Positions 23,708 to 31,983 of a stretch of 44,455 nt of DNA are shown piece by piece. Location: positions 1 through 44,455 of the forward strand of contig FR902235.1 of NCBI GenBank assembly GCA_000438415.1, given 5' to 3'. Position 1 is the stretch's first letter. Every line of letters starts with the position of its first letter. Position numbers and translations under genes: made by a program. Under the pieces are notes generated by a model. The model worked only from the letters and a program-made list of their open reading frames with translations, searched no databases and was not told the origin of the DNA. This stretch comes from Clostridium sp. CAG:628. GTDB taxonomy: Bacteria > Bacillota_I > Bacilli_A > RF39 > UBA660.

Positions 23708-24779
23708 CAATTACACTACTCACTTTCTCAATAACAATTTCTTGCCAATTATTTTTATAGTATTTATTCTTAAAATCTCTTATATTATTTATAAAATAAA
23801 ATCTATTTTCTAAAAACTCTTTTAATACTTCATAAGTAAATTCTTTGCATTTCATTCCTAATTTATATTTTTCTATCATTAAAGCATTATAATTTTGTTC
23901 ATAAGTATCAAGTGGAATCGTAATTATTGGTAAATCAATTGAAATTGCTTCGCTTAAAAGTTGATGACCACTTGTTGTAATTAAAAAGGCTGAGGACAAT
24001 AAATCATTTTTAAATGAATCATTAAAATTTACAAACTTAATATTAGGATAATTTAAATATTTTTTAAAAATATCTATATTTTCTTTAGTATAAACTATGA
24101 ATTTGTAATCATTAAACTCTTTAATAGTATTTAATATTTCAAAATATTTTATAGAAAATGAATAAGATGAAAAATATACAAGTACTTTATTGTCTTCCTT
24201 ATTTCTTTTTTCTAATTCATTTATTATAGGAGGTACTACAACAACATTATTTTTTTTAATGTCAATTGGAAAAAAAGAAGAAATTATTTTCATATCATAT
24301 TTAGGAAAAAAGTAATTAATTCTATTAATTTCTTCATTTATAGAAAAATCATTTATTTCTATATTTTCAAGATATAAAAACTTTGATTGTTGTTCCATAG
24401 TTATCAATTTTAAATTACTAGCATAAGCATATTCTGCAACATTAGGTTCATAATCAGTAATTACTAAATCTGGTTTACCATTAAAATATTTTTCCACAGC
24501 AATGGAAAATTCTAAAAAATTTTTAAATCTATCCTGTGTTGATAGACAATATTTTTCTAAAGTATCTTTAAAATTAACACCATTCTTATCACAAACAATC
24601 CAAGGTATTATAATCGGTAGAACTTCAATATTACATTTCTTTTTAATAACAGACACTTTATCTATACTAGTTGCTGCTAAAACCTCAAATCCTTTACTTT
24701 TTAATTCATTTATAACACAAATTTGTCTATTTAAATGACCGTTTCCTATTCCACATATACCTATTAAAATTTTTTTCAT
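23700..24779 (-). CDS. GT-B fold glycosyltransferase
   Basis: A 359-residue cytoplasmic enzyme. The N-terminus, ILIGICGIGNGHLNRQICVI, is the glycine-rich acceptor-side loop of GT1/GT28-type transferases. The C-terminal donor-binding block is present as ITTSGHQLLSEAISIDLPIITIPL followed by YEQNYNALMIEKYKLG. DLVITDYEP sits in the middle. No membrane segment is seen. The ATG has GAGTGAGGA upstream and lies six bases after the ParB-like gene. With the UDP-sugar dehydrogenase next door it may transfer a uronic acid; the acceptor is unknown. Confidence 0.85.
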   Translation of the reverse strand: MKKILIGICGIGNGHLNRQICVINELKSKGFEVLAATSIDKVSVIKKKCNIEVLPIIIPWIVCDKNGVNFKDTLEKYCLSTQDRFKNFLEFSIAVEKYFNGKPDLVITDYEPNVAEYAYASNLKLITMEQQSKFLYLENIEINDFSINEEINRINYFFPKYDMKIISSFFPIDIKKNNVVVVPPIINELEKRNKEDNKVLVYFSSYSFSIKYFEILNTIKEFNDYKFIVYTKENIDIFKKYLNYPNIKFVNFNDSFKNDLLSSAFLITTSGHQLLSEAISIDLPIITIPLDTYEQNYNALMIEKYKLGMKCKEFTYEVLKEFLENRFYFINNIRDFKNKYYKNNWQEIVIEKVSSVIDE

Positions 24780-24785
24780 AATTCC

Positions 24786-25499
24786 TCACTCATAAAAGTA
24801 ATTATTTTTTAGGTAAAACCTAATAACTTTTACTTTAACATTTCCATATAAATACTTAATTGAACTAGCACGATGCTGTCCATCTCGTATATATGGCTCA
24901 TTATTATACAAAACAATATATTGATTATTTTTTCCATATGAATTATCTCTAACATTATTCAAAGAATTATAAATTCTATCTTTATCACTATCTATAATAT
25001 GATTCGAATTAAATAATTTAAAAACTTTATCACGAGTATCATCTATTAAAGACTTATAGCATTCTGACTCATTTAAAGTTACTGGATTACTATTTCTTCT
25101 TAACAACCTAAAATCATCAATATTTATATAATCATATTTATAATATAATAGTTTATCAAGTAAATCATAAAAGAAAAGTGAAAAATAAATTGGATCAATT
25201 AACTTATAATCATAATTTATATTATATTTTTTATTGAAAAATTCATAAATTTCTTGTACTAATTTTGTTAATTCATTGTAATTGTAAGTCTTATATTCTT
25301 TATCAAATAATATTATTGTTAACAAATCTTTAGAGTAATTTAGTACAAAATAATTCATCTGTTTCAAAGCAAATTCTTTGTAAGTATTTTTAGAAATCAT
25401 ATATTTAATTTCATAATTAGCTCTTAAAATAATCGATAAAGCATGATTAACTTGATTTTCATTAAAATCATTTATTTCATTTAATAATTCTTTTAACAC
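24786..25499 (-). CDS. ParB-like domain protein in glycan/ArgRS-like cluster
   Basis: A 237-residue protein. The first 150 residues are helical and unfamiliar. The C-terminal part, QYIVLYNNEPYIRDGQHRAS followed by YLYGNVKVKVIRFYL, has the ParB/Srx-fold signature (value to be known, DGQHR, then a Val-rich strand). ParB-fold domains bind or hydrolyse nucleotides or act as kinases, not only in plasmid partition. The start is GTG with GAGGAAAATA upstream, 23 bases inside the end of the ArgRS-like gene, so expression is coupled. It ends in TGA. Function unknown. Confidence 0.65.
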   Translation of the reverse strand: MLKELLNEINDFNENQVNHALSIILRANYEIKYMISKNTYKEFALKQMNYFVLNYSKDLLTIILFDKEYKTYNYNELTKLVQEIYEFFNKKYNINYDYKLIDPIYFSLFFYDLLDKLLYYKYDYINIDDFRLLRRNSNPVTLNESECYKSLIDDTRDKVFKLFNSNHIIDSDKDRIYNSLNNVRDNSYGKNNQYIVLYNNEPYIRDGQHRASSIKYLYGNVKVKVIRFYLKNNYFYE

Positions 25500-26808
25500 T
25501 ATTTTCCTCTTTTAAACCTAATCTATATTGACATGTATCCATAAATTTAAAATATAATCCTTGAATATTTTTATATTTATCTTGATTAGTAATATACTCT
25601 TTATAAATTGATAAAACATATTTATAAAAATAATTTAAACTACCTTTTTCAATTGCTCTATTGATGTTATAATTAACTAAAGCCATCATTTTAATTAAAT
25701 CATTATCTTCTATTTTTATTTCTTCTTTGTAAATTAAATTACTAAGTAAACCACATATTGTTTTTATATTATTTTTATATTTATTTAATTTGTTAAAATC
25801 AATATCATTATCGTTATTTAGTAAAACTGTCAATAATTTTATCAAATAAACAGGTGTGATATATTTATTATTTATTTTTATATCGTTATTTATAATAAAT
25901 TTATTTATCTCATTACTCCAAATTTTATAATCCATTTCATCTGCATTATAACACATTCCATAAGTTAAGAATCTGGTATCATTATTAAAATTAATTTGAT
26001 TTAAAATTTCATTTACTTTTAATACATGATCACTTTGATTAGCACCAATTATATTTATTAAAACATCATTTTCTTGCACTGCATATTTTTTAATAAACAT
26101 TAACTCTTGAAGAGTGTATTTTAGTTCCCCATTATTTTTTAATTCGTTTTTAAATCTTTTGTCGCTTTTTAAATTTTGATACATTTTTTGATTAGTGTAT
26201 AATGAAGATTCAATTACAAATTCATCAGTTGGAAGATTTAAGTTATTTAAATAATTTTTAATTAAATTAATTGTGTGAGTGTTATACTCGTCAAATTTAG
26301 TTCGAATATCAGAAGGAATTCTATCATTAACTATCATTTTAAATAATTCTTCTTCATCAATGTCTATATTATATTTTTCTTTAAAACTTTTAATTGATTT
26401 AATACTGATATCTCCAATTGGGAAAAAACTTTTTACATCATTTAGTATTAAATAATTTAATGAATTGTTTAATATTATGTTTCTAAGTTGTCCTAGTTTA
26501 GGAATGGGTTTATTTGGATGCAAATCACCATATCTAATGTAAAAATTATAATTATACATATTACCACCATTCAAAAAGAAATCTATTTCTCTTAAGCATA
26601 TATTAAGTGGTATATCAAAATGAGGATATCCATTTACTAAATATGCATTTTTAAATTCACTAGTCGGATTAGTAATAGAAAAAGTTCCTTCTGTATATTT
26701 TTTTGAATAAATTAAATTTTCATCATTATAATTATTATGAATTTTTAAATAATCTACTAATGGTGTATTGTATTCTAGGGTATTATCATTTTTAAAACTA
26801 TAAATCAT
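25477..26808 (-). CDS. Arginyl-tRNA synthetase-like protein lacking class I signature motifs
   Basis: A 443-residue protein that aligns by eye with the argS product of the same block. Its HPNKPIPKLGQLRN (97-110) lines up with NPNASPHIGRSRN of ArgS, so the HIGH motif has become PKLGQ. IIGANQSDHVLKVNEILNQI (253-272) matches LGEDQKVYMEQISAVMDIL. Where ArgS has NGDKMATREG, it has NADEMDYKIW, so KMSKS is lost. The C-terminus (about 375-443), ending YRLGLKEENSVKRI, resembles the DALR anticodon-binding domain. It probably keeps the fold but cannot charge tRNA. The ATG has AAGGAGA upstream. It heads the operon behind the promoter at 26831-26859. Confidence 0.7.
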   Translation of the reverse strand: MIYSFKNDNTLEYNTPLVDYLKIHNNYNDENLIYSKKYTEGTFSITNPTSEFKNAYLVNGYPHFDIPLNICLREIDFFLNGGNMYNYNFYIRYGDLHPNKPIPKLGQLRNIILNNSLNYLILNDVKSFFPIGDISIKSIKSFKEKYNIDIDEEELFKMIVNDRIPSDIRTKFDEYNTHTINLIKNYLNNLNLPTDEFVIESSLYTNQKMYQNLKSDKRFKNELKNNGELKYTLQELMFIKKYAVQENDVLINIIGANQSDHVLKVNEILNQINFNNDTRFLTYGMCYNADEMDYKIWSNEINKFIINNDIKINNKYITPVYLIKLLTVLLNNDNDIDFNKLNKYKNNIKTICGLLSNLIYKEEIKIEDNDLIKMMALVNYNINRAIEKGSLNYFYKYVLSIYKEYITNQDKYKNIQGLYFKFMDTCQYRLGLKEENSVKRIIK

Positions 26809-26830
26809 ATAAGTCTCCTTTTTTTATAAT

Positions 26831-26859
26831 ATTCTACTATAACAAAATAAAAAAAGCAA
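26831..26859 (-). promoter_or_regulatory. Promoter of ArgRS-like/ParB/glycosyltransferase operon
   Basis: TTGCTT (26854-26859), 17 bases, TAGAAT (26831-26836) on the minus strand. The -35 box overlaps the hairpin of the preceding terminator. Confidence 0.65.
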
Positions 26860-26871
26860 TAATTAATTGCT
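26848..26871 (-). terminator. Terminator after DUF4097 gene
   Basis: Stem AGCAAT/ATTGCT (arms 26855-26860 and 26866-26871), five-base loop, then seven T on the minus strand. Confidence 0.8.
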
Positions 26872-27673
26872 ATTTTGTATTTATTTTTATACTTCCTATA
26901 CCTCCATCTATTTTAAGTAAATTTACTCCTGTTCCATAAATAGTATTATTAGAAATTTCATTATTATTTACTTTAATACTACCTATTGCTTTATTAACAT
27001 CGAATCTATAATTATCAATACTATCTTTTAAGTTAATTCTAAGTTCTCCAATTCCTGCTTCTATTTTATTATTTCCTTTTAAGGTACCTTCAAAAGTAGT
27101 AAGTCCTACACCCATATCAATTTCCATATTTGATACATTTGCATTCATTATATTAATTTCTCCAGAACCTCCATCAACTTCAAAATTAGTGTAAGCATTA
27201 ATATTATTTATAGTCATATTTCCTGCACCTAATTCTAACTTAATATTATTTGCATTTAATAGTTCTATATTATTTTTACCTAATCCAACTTCTATATCTA
27301 TTTCATTTAAAATAACATTTTCTGGAATAGTTAATTCTACTATTTTGTTTTTAGAATACTTACTACTTTTATCTTTAATTTTTAACTCGCCATTTATAAC
27401 TTCACTAGTTATTTTATCAGTATTTGTTTTAACATTAAAACTATTTCCTTTAGTTATATAAAGACTAACTTCTTTTAAATCAATTTCTAATGAATTAATT
27501 TGACTCCCTATATAATCAGTACTTAGCTCAGTACTTATATCAGTACTTACACTACTTTCAAATATTTCAGATATACTACTAATAAACCCAAATAGAAGAG
27601 AAAGAATCGAAACTATTATTGAAAAAGCTAGTGCTAAAGCTGCATATTTTATAATTTTTTGAAATGTATTCAT
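26870..27673 (-). CDS. DUF4097-type membrane-anchored beta-repeat protein
   Basis: A 267-residue protein with one N-terminal membrane segment (about 10-35) and a long stretch of short beta repeats rich in Gly, Asn and Ile: IDIEVGLGKNNIELLNANNI, LELGAGNMTI, VDGGSGEINI, IDMGVGLTTF, IEAGIGELRI and IDGGIGSIKI. This is the DUF4097 or putative adhesin pattern seen in YvlB-like proteins, often found beside LiaF or PspC genes in envelope-stress operons. The ATG overlaps the LiaF-like gene by four bases. Its function is inferred from the partner only. Confidence 0.8.
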   Translation of the reverse strand: MNTFQKIIKYAALALAFSIIVSILSLLFGFISSISEIFESSVSTDISTELSTDYIGSQINSLEIDLKEVSLYITKGNSFNVKTNTDKITSEVINGELKIKDKSSKYSKNKIVELTIPENVILNEIDIEVGLGKNNIELLNANNIKLELGAGNMTINNINAYTNFEVDGGSGEINIMNANVSNMEIDMGVGLTTFEGTLKGNNKIEAGIGELRINLKDSIDNYRFDVNKAIGSIKVNNNEISNNTIYGTGVNLLKIDGGIGSIKINTK

Positions 27674-28350
27674 TTAATATCAGTACCTCCAAATATATTA
27701 GTTGCATTTATATAAATAGTTTTAAATTTAGGATTAACTTCTCTTTTAACTTTATTGTCTACACCTCCAAATATGTTAGTACTTATAAGTTTTATGTTTA
27801 TATCATCAGGCACTAATATATCTACTCCACCAAATATACTTGTTGTATTAATTACTACATCTTCTTTAATTTTACAATTTCTAAGATTTAATTTTACTCC
27901 TCCAAAAATTGCATTAATTACTGATCCAGTAAATACTTCTTTATCATAACTCATACTTTGTTCTCCAAATGTTGCTGTTAAGTAATTCTTGTTTTCATTA
28001 GTATCTAACTTGCTAATTTCTTTTCTAATACCTTCACTTATTGAATTTTTAAAAATCATACTTATTCCAATAACTACAAATATCATCGGTATAATTAATT
28101 TCCAAAATAAATCAGTATCAATTACATCTCTTACATCAAGAAGTAACATAATTCCTATAATTAAACCTATAATACTACCGGTTTTACTTTCTTGTTTAAT
28201 AATTCCAATAAAACAAGGTATTATTATAAATAAAGTCCACCATCCTTTAAAAAATATATTAAAGTCAAATATTCCAAGTGCTTTCAAACCAAATATAATT
28301 CCTACTATAATAAAAACTATTCCCCAAATAATGTTATCATTCTTTTTCAT
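27670..28350 (-). CDS. LiaF-like envelope protein
   Basis: About 226 residues. Four N-terminal membrane segments (LiaI/LiaF-like: IIWGIVFIIVGIIFGLKALG, then GWWTLFIIIPCFIGI and two more) are followed by a soluble beta domain with three FGGV/FGGT repeats (NAIFGGVKLNL, SIFGGVDILV, NIFGGVDNKV) as in the C-terminal domain of LiaF (DUF2154). The LiaF family dampens a cell-wall-stress two-component system in Bacillus; no LiaRS genes are next to it. The ATG at 28350 has GAGGTGGAA upstream. It is co-transcribed with the DUF4097 gene. Confidence 0.82.
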   Translation of the reverse strand: MKKNDNIIWGIVFIIVGIIFGLKALGIFDFNIFFKGWWTLFIIIPCFIGIIKQESKTGSIIGLIIGIMLLLDVRDVIDTDLFWKLIIPMIFVVIGISMIFKNSISEGIRKEISKLDTNENKNYLTATFGEQSMSYDKEVFTGSVINAIFGGVKLNLRNCKIKEDVVINTTSIFGGVDILVPDDINIKLISTNIFGGVDNKVKREVNPKFKTIYINATNIFGGTDIK

Positions 28351-28366
28351 ATTCCACCTCAAGAAC

Positions 28367-28395
28367 ATTTTATCACTTAATACTTTATTAGTCTA
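28367..28395 (-). promoter_or_regulatory. Promoter of LiaF-like operon
   Basis: TAGACT (28390-28395), 17 bases, TAAAAT (28367-28372) on the minus strand, identical in both boxes to the rhomboid gene promoter. Confidence 0.6.
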
Positions 28396-28417
28396 TATTT
28401 TATTAATGTGTTTACAT

Positions 28418-28440
28418 AAAAAACTAGAGAATACTCTCTA
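28418..28440 (-). terminator. Terminator after superoxide-reductase-like gene
   Basis: Stem TAGAGA/TCTCTA (arms 28425-28430 and 28435-28440), four-base loop, then GTTTTTTA on the minus strand. Confidence 0.8.
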
Positions 28441-28441
28441 A

Positions 28442-28810
28442 TTAAATTACATCTACTTTAAATAATCCATCTTTAGTACAAAGAGAATATATTTCCATAT
28501 TAGGTTCATAGCCCATGATTAGTTCTGGCTCTTCTTCACTAGTAAATTTATGAACTAATACTTCGTTTTCAGTTTTTATTATTATTGCTTCAATATAATG
28601 ATTTTCTTCTTGCTCATGGTTAACTCTTATAATAAGCTTATTATCTTGTCTATAAAATGAAGGAATATGTTTATTTACTTCTTCATTTGATGCATTTATT
28701 TCTTTCAACAAAGTACCACAACAAGTTAAGCATTCATTACATTCACATTCTTTTAATTCTAAAACTATACTACCACACTTTTCACATCTTTTTAATTTTA
28801 AATTATTCAT
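28442..28810 (-). CDS. Desulfoferrodoxin / superoxide reductase-like protein
   Basis: A 122-residue protein. The N-terminal cysteine-rich part (CEKCGSIV and LTCCGTLL) resembles the desulforedoxin-type iron site. The C-terminal part has the SOR centre pattern: KHIPSF, VNHEQEENHYIEAIII, and SLCTKDGLFKV in place of the usual C-N-x-H-G-L-W. The last iron-binding histidine is therefore an Asp here, while the cysteine stays. SORs reduce superoxide to peroxide in anaerobes; activity of this one is uncertain. The ATG overlaps the end of the DUF308 gene by four bases and has AAGGAGG upstream. Confidence 0.75.
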   Translation of the reverse strand: MNNLKLKRCEKCGSIVLELKECECNECLTCCGTLLKEINASNEEVNKHIPSFYRQDNKLIIRVNHEQEENHYIEAIIIKTENEVLVHKFTSEEEPELIMGYEPNMEIYSLCTKDGLFKVDVI

Positions 28811-29388
28811 TTTTCCTCCTTAATTACTATATCTTTTACAACTTTATCAGTTTTCTTAAAAAATTTTAATACTGATATACTATATATTATATTAGATAAC
28901 TCACTAATTAATAACACTGCCCCACTAACTATTATAACTACTTCTAAAGTTTCAAATGGATTTATTACTATTACTAAACCTAATATAATAGATAAACTAG
29001 ATATTATTACACCAGTCATATAATTACTTTCAAATTCTTTTAAACTAATTGCTGTTTGTAATTTGAAAATGTTTATAAATACTATTATTAGACCTAATAT
29101 ACAAGGAAATAAATTAATTAGTAAATCATATTTAAAAATAAATAATACTCCTATAGTAATCTCTATAATTCCTTTAACAAGTCCATAATCAAATAAGCTT
29201 TCTTCTTTTTTATTAACAAAATAGTTAGTAAAATCAAATACTCCACATATTAGTAAAATCATACCAATTACTTTAATTAGTGTTCCTATAATCTCTATAG
29301 GTTTTAACATCAAAAAAACGGAAAGTACAATAAGTAATAATGAACCTAATATACCTTTAATTTCTTTTTTCTTAATTATATCTTTCAT
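28807..29388 (-). CDS. DUF308 / HdeD-like membrane protein
   Basis: A 193-residue integral membrane protein with six predicted segments in two similar halves of three. LLLIVLSVFLMLKPIEIIGT and SIILGLVIVINPFETLEVVI carry the [KN]P motif at the end of a helix typical of the DUF308/HdeD family. It ends with TGA inside the ATG of the SOR-like gene. The ATG has GAGGTGAAG upstream. The role is unknown; HdeD of E. coli is linked to acid resistance. Confidence 0.8.
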   Translation of the reverse strand: MKDIIKKKEIKGILGSLLLIVLSVFLMLKPIEIIGTLIKVIGMILLICGVFDFTNYFVNKKEESLFDYGLVKGIIEITIGVLFIFKYDLLINLFPCILGLIIVFINIFKLQTAISLKEFESNYMTGVIISSLSIILGLVIVINPFETLEVVIIVSGAVLLISELSNIIYSISVLKFFKKTDKVVKDIVIKEEK

Positions 29389-29438
29389 AACTTCACCTCT
29401 ATTATATATAATACCACAAAATATTATTAATTTAAATA

Positions 29439-29675
29439 TTACTTTTTTAATACCAGTGCTTTATTACATAAGGAATTAAATATTTCTGTTTGTTCGTCTA
29501 CAATTTCATAAATACTCCCTTTAATACTTAATCTTTTTTCTAAAATTCTTTGTAATTTATTAAACTTTTTAACTAAAAAAACTGTTTCATCTCTACTAAT
29601 GTTGCACATTCTCATTATTAAGTTAATTTTATTATATTTTAATGCACACCATAAAGTTTTATTTATCTTATTCAT
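29439..29675 (-). CDS. Hypothetical protein, 78 residues
   Basis: A small basic protein starting MNKINKTLWCALKYNKINL, with VFLVKKFNKLQRILEKRLSI and IVDEQTEIFNSLCNKAL, probably helical with no membrane segment. It starts 8 bases inside the end of truA with GGAGGTAATA upstream, so it is coupled to that gene and is very likely real. I do not recognise the family. Confidence 0.7.
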   Translation of the reverse strand: MNKINKTLWCALKYNKINLIMRMCNISRDETVFLVKKFNKLQRILEKRLSIKGSIYEIVDEQTEIFNSLCNKALVLKK

Positions 29676-30399
29676 CGTATATTACCTCCTCTAAATATAG
29701 TCCATTAGGAAGTGCTTTTTTTCCTAACTTAGTTCTGTCTTTACTTTCTAACACTTTATTAACATCATTTACACTTTTTATTCCATCATTTATTTCAAGA
29801 AAAAGTCCAACTATATTTCTAACCATATATTTAAGAAAACCATCTCCACTTATATATATTTTGCATAAATTTTTATCTATTTCAAAGTTAATATAATTAA
29901 TAGTTCTTATAGTGCTTTCTTTTTCGTTATCTGAAGTAAATGATTTAAAGTCATGTTTACCAATTAAATATTTACTTGCTTCTTTTAATAAGTTAATGTC
30001 TATTTTTTTTCCATATTGTAAAATAATATTTCTAGTAACTGGGTCAAATTCTTCCATATTTATAACATACATATACTTTTTACTAACTACACTATATCTT
30101 GCATGAAAAAGATACCCCACAACATTCACACCTTTAACATATATATCTTCTGGTAATAATTTATTCATGCTTATCATTAGCTTACTAGTATTTTTTTCTT
30201 TATCTGAATCAAAATGAAATACAAAATAGTTTGCATGTACTTTTTTGTCTGTCCTTGAACATCCTGTTATATTAATACTTTCATTAAATATCTTACTTAA
30301 TACTTTTTCTAATTCACTTTGTATAGTTATCTTATCTTTTTGTTTTTGAAAACCATAATAGTTAGTTCCATCATATTTTATAACGACCTTATATCTCAT
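29668..30399 (-). CDS. truA: tRNA pseudouridine synthase A
   Basis: Converts U38-40 of the tRNA anticodon arm to pseudouridine. 243 residues, full length. N-terminus YKVVIKYDGTNYYGFQKQ, catalytic Asp51 in GCSRTDKKVHA, then HDFKSFTS and FLKYMVRNIVG, all conserved in TruA. The ATG overlaps the ecfT stop by four bases. The ecfA-ecfA-ecfT-truA order is that of most Bacilli. Confidence 0.95.
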   Translation of the reverse strand: MRYKVVIKYDGTNYYGFQKQKDKITIQSELEKVLSKIFNESINITGCSRTDKKVHANYFVFHFDSDKEKNTSKLMISMNKLLPEDIYVKGVNVVGYLFHARYSVVSKKYMYVINMEEFDPVTRNIILQYGKKIDINLLKEASKYLIGKHDFKSFTSDNEKESTIRTINYINFEIDKNLCKIYISGDGFLKYMVRNIVGLFLEINDGIKSVNDVNKVLESKDRTKLGKKALPNGLYLEEVIYDE

Positions 30400-31151
30400 A
30401 ATAACCCACTCTCTAACAAATAATAATATATAAATATTAGGTATACCCCAATTAATAAAACATCCATGAAACCAAACTTATTTGTATTATAATTAGTTCT
30501 ATAAGTTTTTGTACTATATAATCTATAGCTTTCTTTTATTTTTAATAGTTTTAATTTATTATTAGTAAGTCTTAATGTGCTTTTAAATGAGTGTAGAACT
30601 GCAAGAATTTTTGAAATAATATCTGCATAAAAATAGTCAAGTCCTCTACTGGATGAGTTTACTAATACTTCATGATTAGTTATTAATAGAAGTGGAAAAA
30701 ATGAAATTGTGTTAACTAGAGTGTTTATAAAACCACTTATATTCAAATTAAATATATTAAATGGTGTTAATATTTTTTCTATACCATACTTAATTTCACT
30801 TCTACTAGTTGTGTAAAATATTAAACTCAAATATGTAATAACATTAAATATTTTTGTTAAGTAGAGTACTGCATCTTCTAATTCTAAACCTTTGAAAGCT
30901 AATACTACTACAAATATAACAAAGATATATCTTAGTCCATATATTATATCAAAATAGAATCTAAGAGGAACTTTACTACTATAAATTAGGATTAATATAA
31001 AGAATAACATAACTAAATGTAGTTCAATACTTTTGCTTGCAATTATAGGTATTAACATAAGTAATAAAGTAATTAATTTACTAAAAACACTAAGTTTATG
31101 AATACTACTTTCTACTGGATAATATTCACCAAAATATTTATTACTTTGCAT
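30396..31151 (-). CDS. ecfT: Energy-coupling factor transporter transmembrane subunit
   Basis: A 251-residue membrane protein with about five or six segments, which joins the ATPases to the vitamin-binding S component. Seen: HKLSVFSKLITLLLMLIPI at the N-terminus, matching the start of EcfT proteins, and the coupling motif NSSSRGLDY (about 165-173; family A[RP]xSRG). It overlaps the upstream ATPase gene by 11 bases and truA by four. Unlike the ATPases it looks intact. Confidence 0.88.
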   Translation of the reverse strand: MQSNKYFGEYYPVESSIHKLSVFSKLITLLLMLIPIIASKSIELHLVMLFFILILIYSSKVPLRFYFDIIYGLRYIFVIFVVVLAFKGLELEDAVLYLTKIFNVITYLSLIFYTTSRSEIKYGIEKILTPFNIFNLNISGFINTLVNTISFFPLLLITNHEVLVNSSSRGLDYFYADIISKILAVLHSFKSTLRLTNNKLKLLKIKESYRLYSTKTYRTNYNTNKFGFMDVLLIGVYLIFIYYYLLESGLL

Positions 31152-31983
31152 TTCTATACACCTCTTTTATTAAATCTAATATGTTACTTGTATATGTTAG
31201 GTTAGCATCAAACTTATTACTAATATTAATAAATTTTACTATTTCTGGAACGTCTACATTAATATTATTTAAAACTTTTTCATCTTCTAATATACTTTTA
31301 TTTCCAGCATAAACTATAGACCCTTTATTCAAAAGAATGATTTCATCACTAACTTTATAACTTAAATTAGTATCTTTACTAATTAGTATTATAGTTTTGT
31401 TATATTTATCTTTTAATAGTTTTATTAATTTAATTAGTTTTTCATTATCTCTGTAATTAAGAAATATACTAGGTTCTTCAAGTATTATTACACCAGGATT
31501 AAAAATTAAAATACTTGCTAAACTTACTTTCTTTTTTTCACTTATGTTTAAACTATCAATTCTTCTTTTTAGGTATTCTTCATTTAATCCAACTAGTTTA
31601 AGTGCTTCACTTATTCTAATATTCTTTTTATTAAGTTTATATTTAAAGTATTTTAGACCAAACTCTAATTCTGATTTAACTATTTTATTAAATAAAAATT
31701 CATTAGGATTTTCTTTTAAGTATCCTACATTCATTCTAAGACCATTTATATTTTTTATGTATTTACCATCATTTAAATATTTTCCTATTTTAATAGTACC
31801 AATAAGTGGCTTGTTGACCGCATTAATTAGAAGTCCAATTTTTTCTTTACCACTATCACTATCTCCAATTATTGAGTAAACTTTTCCGCTTTTAAATGTG
31901 TAGGAAAAATTTTTTAAATATGTTTTTTCTAATGGGGTTCTTACATTTTCTTTATATGTAACATTATTAAAAGTTATTTCCAT
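31141..31983 (-). CDS. ecfA2: ECF transporter ATPase, second position, with degenerate nucleotide-binding motifs
   Basis: A 280-residue ABC ATPase by fold and gene order. Walker A reads GDSDSGKEK (40-48): the GK is kept but the Ser/Thr after it is Glu. The LSGGQ signature is LNISEKK (145-151). Walker B is VIILEEPS, where the Asp is Glu169 and the catalytic Glu170 remains. The switch histidine is lysine (ISKDT, Lys203). A C-terminal extension of about 60 residues is typical of EcfA. These changes would be expected to weaken or abolish ATP hydrolysis. It overlaps its neighbours by about 10 bases on both sides. Confidence 0.75.
   Translation of the reverse strand: MEITFNNVTYKENVRTPLEKTYLKNFSYTFKSGKVYSIIGDSDSGKEKIGLLINAVNKPLIGTIKIGKYLNDGKYIKNINGLRMNVGYLKENPNEFLFNKIVKSELEFGLKYFKYKLNKKNIRISEALKLVGLNEEYLKRRIDSLNISEKKKVSLASILIFNPGVIILEEPSIFLNYRDNEKLIKLIKLLKDKYNKTIILISKDTNLSYKVSDEIILLNKGSIVYAGNKSILEDEKVLNNINVDVPEIVKFINISNKFDANLTYTSNILDLIKEVYRNAK

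Noticed and set aside
27755..28441. Plus-strand ORFs of 64 and 150 codons opposite the LiaF-like gene
   Set aside because: Antisense shadows with hydrophobic, Ile-rich products; the minus-strand gene has clear LiaF motifs and a promoter.
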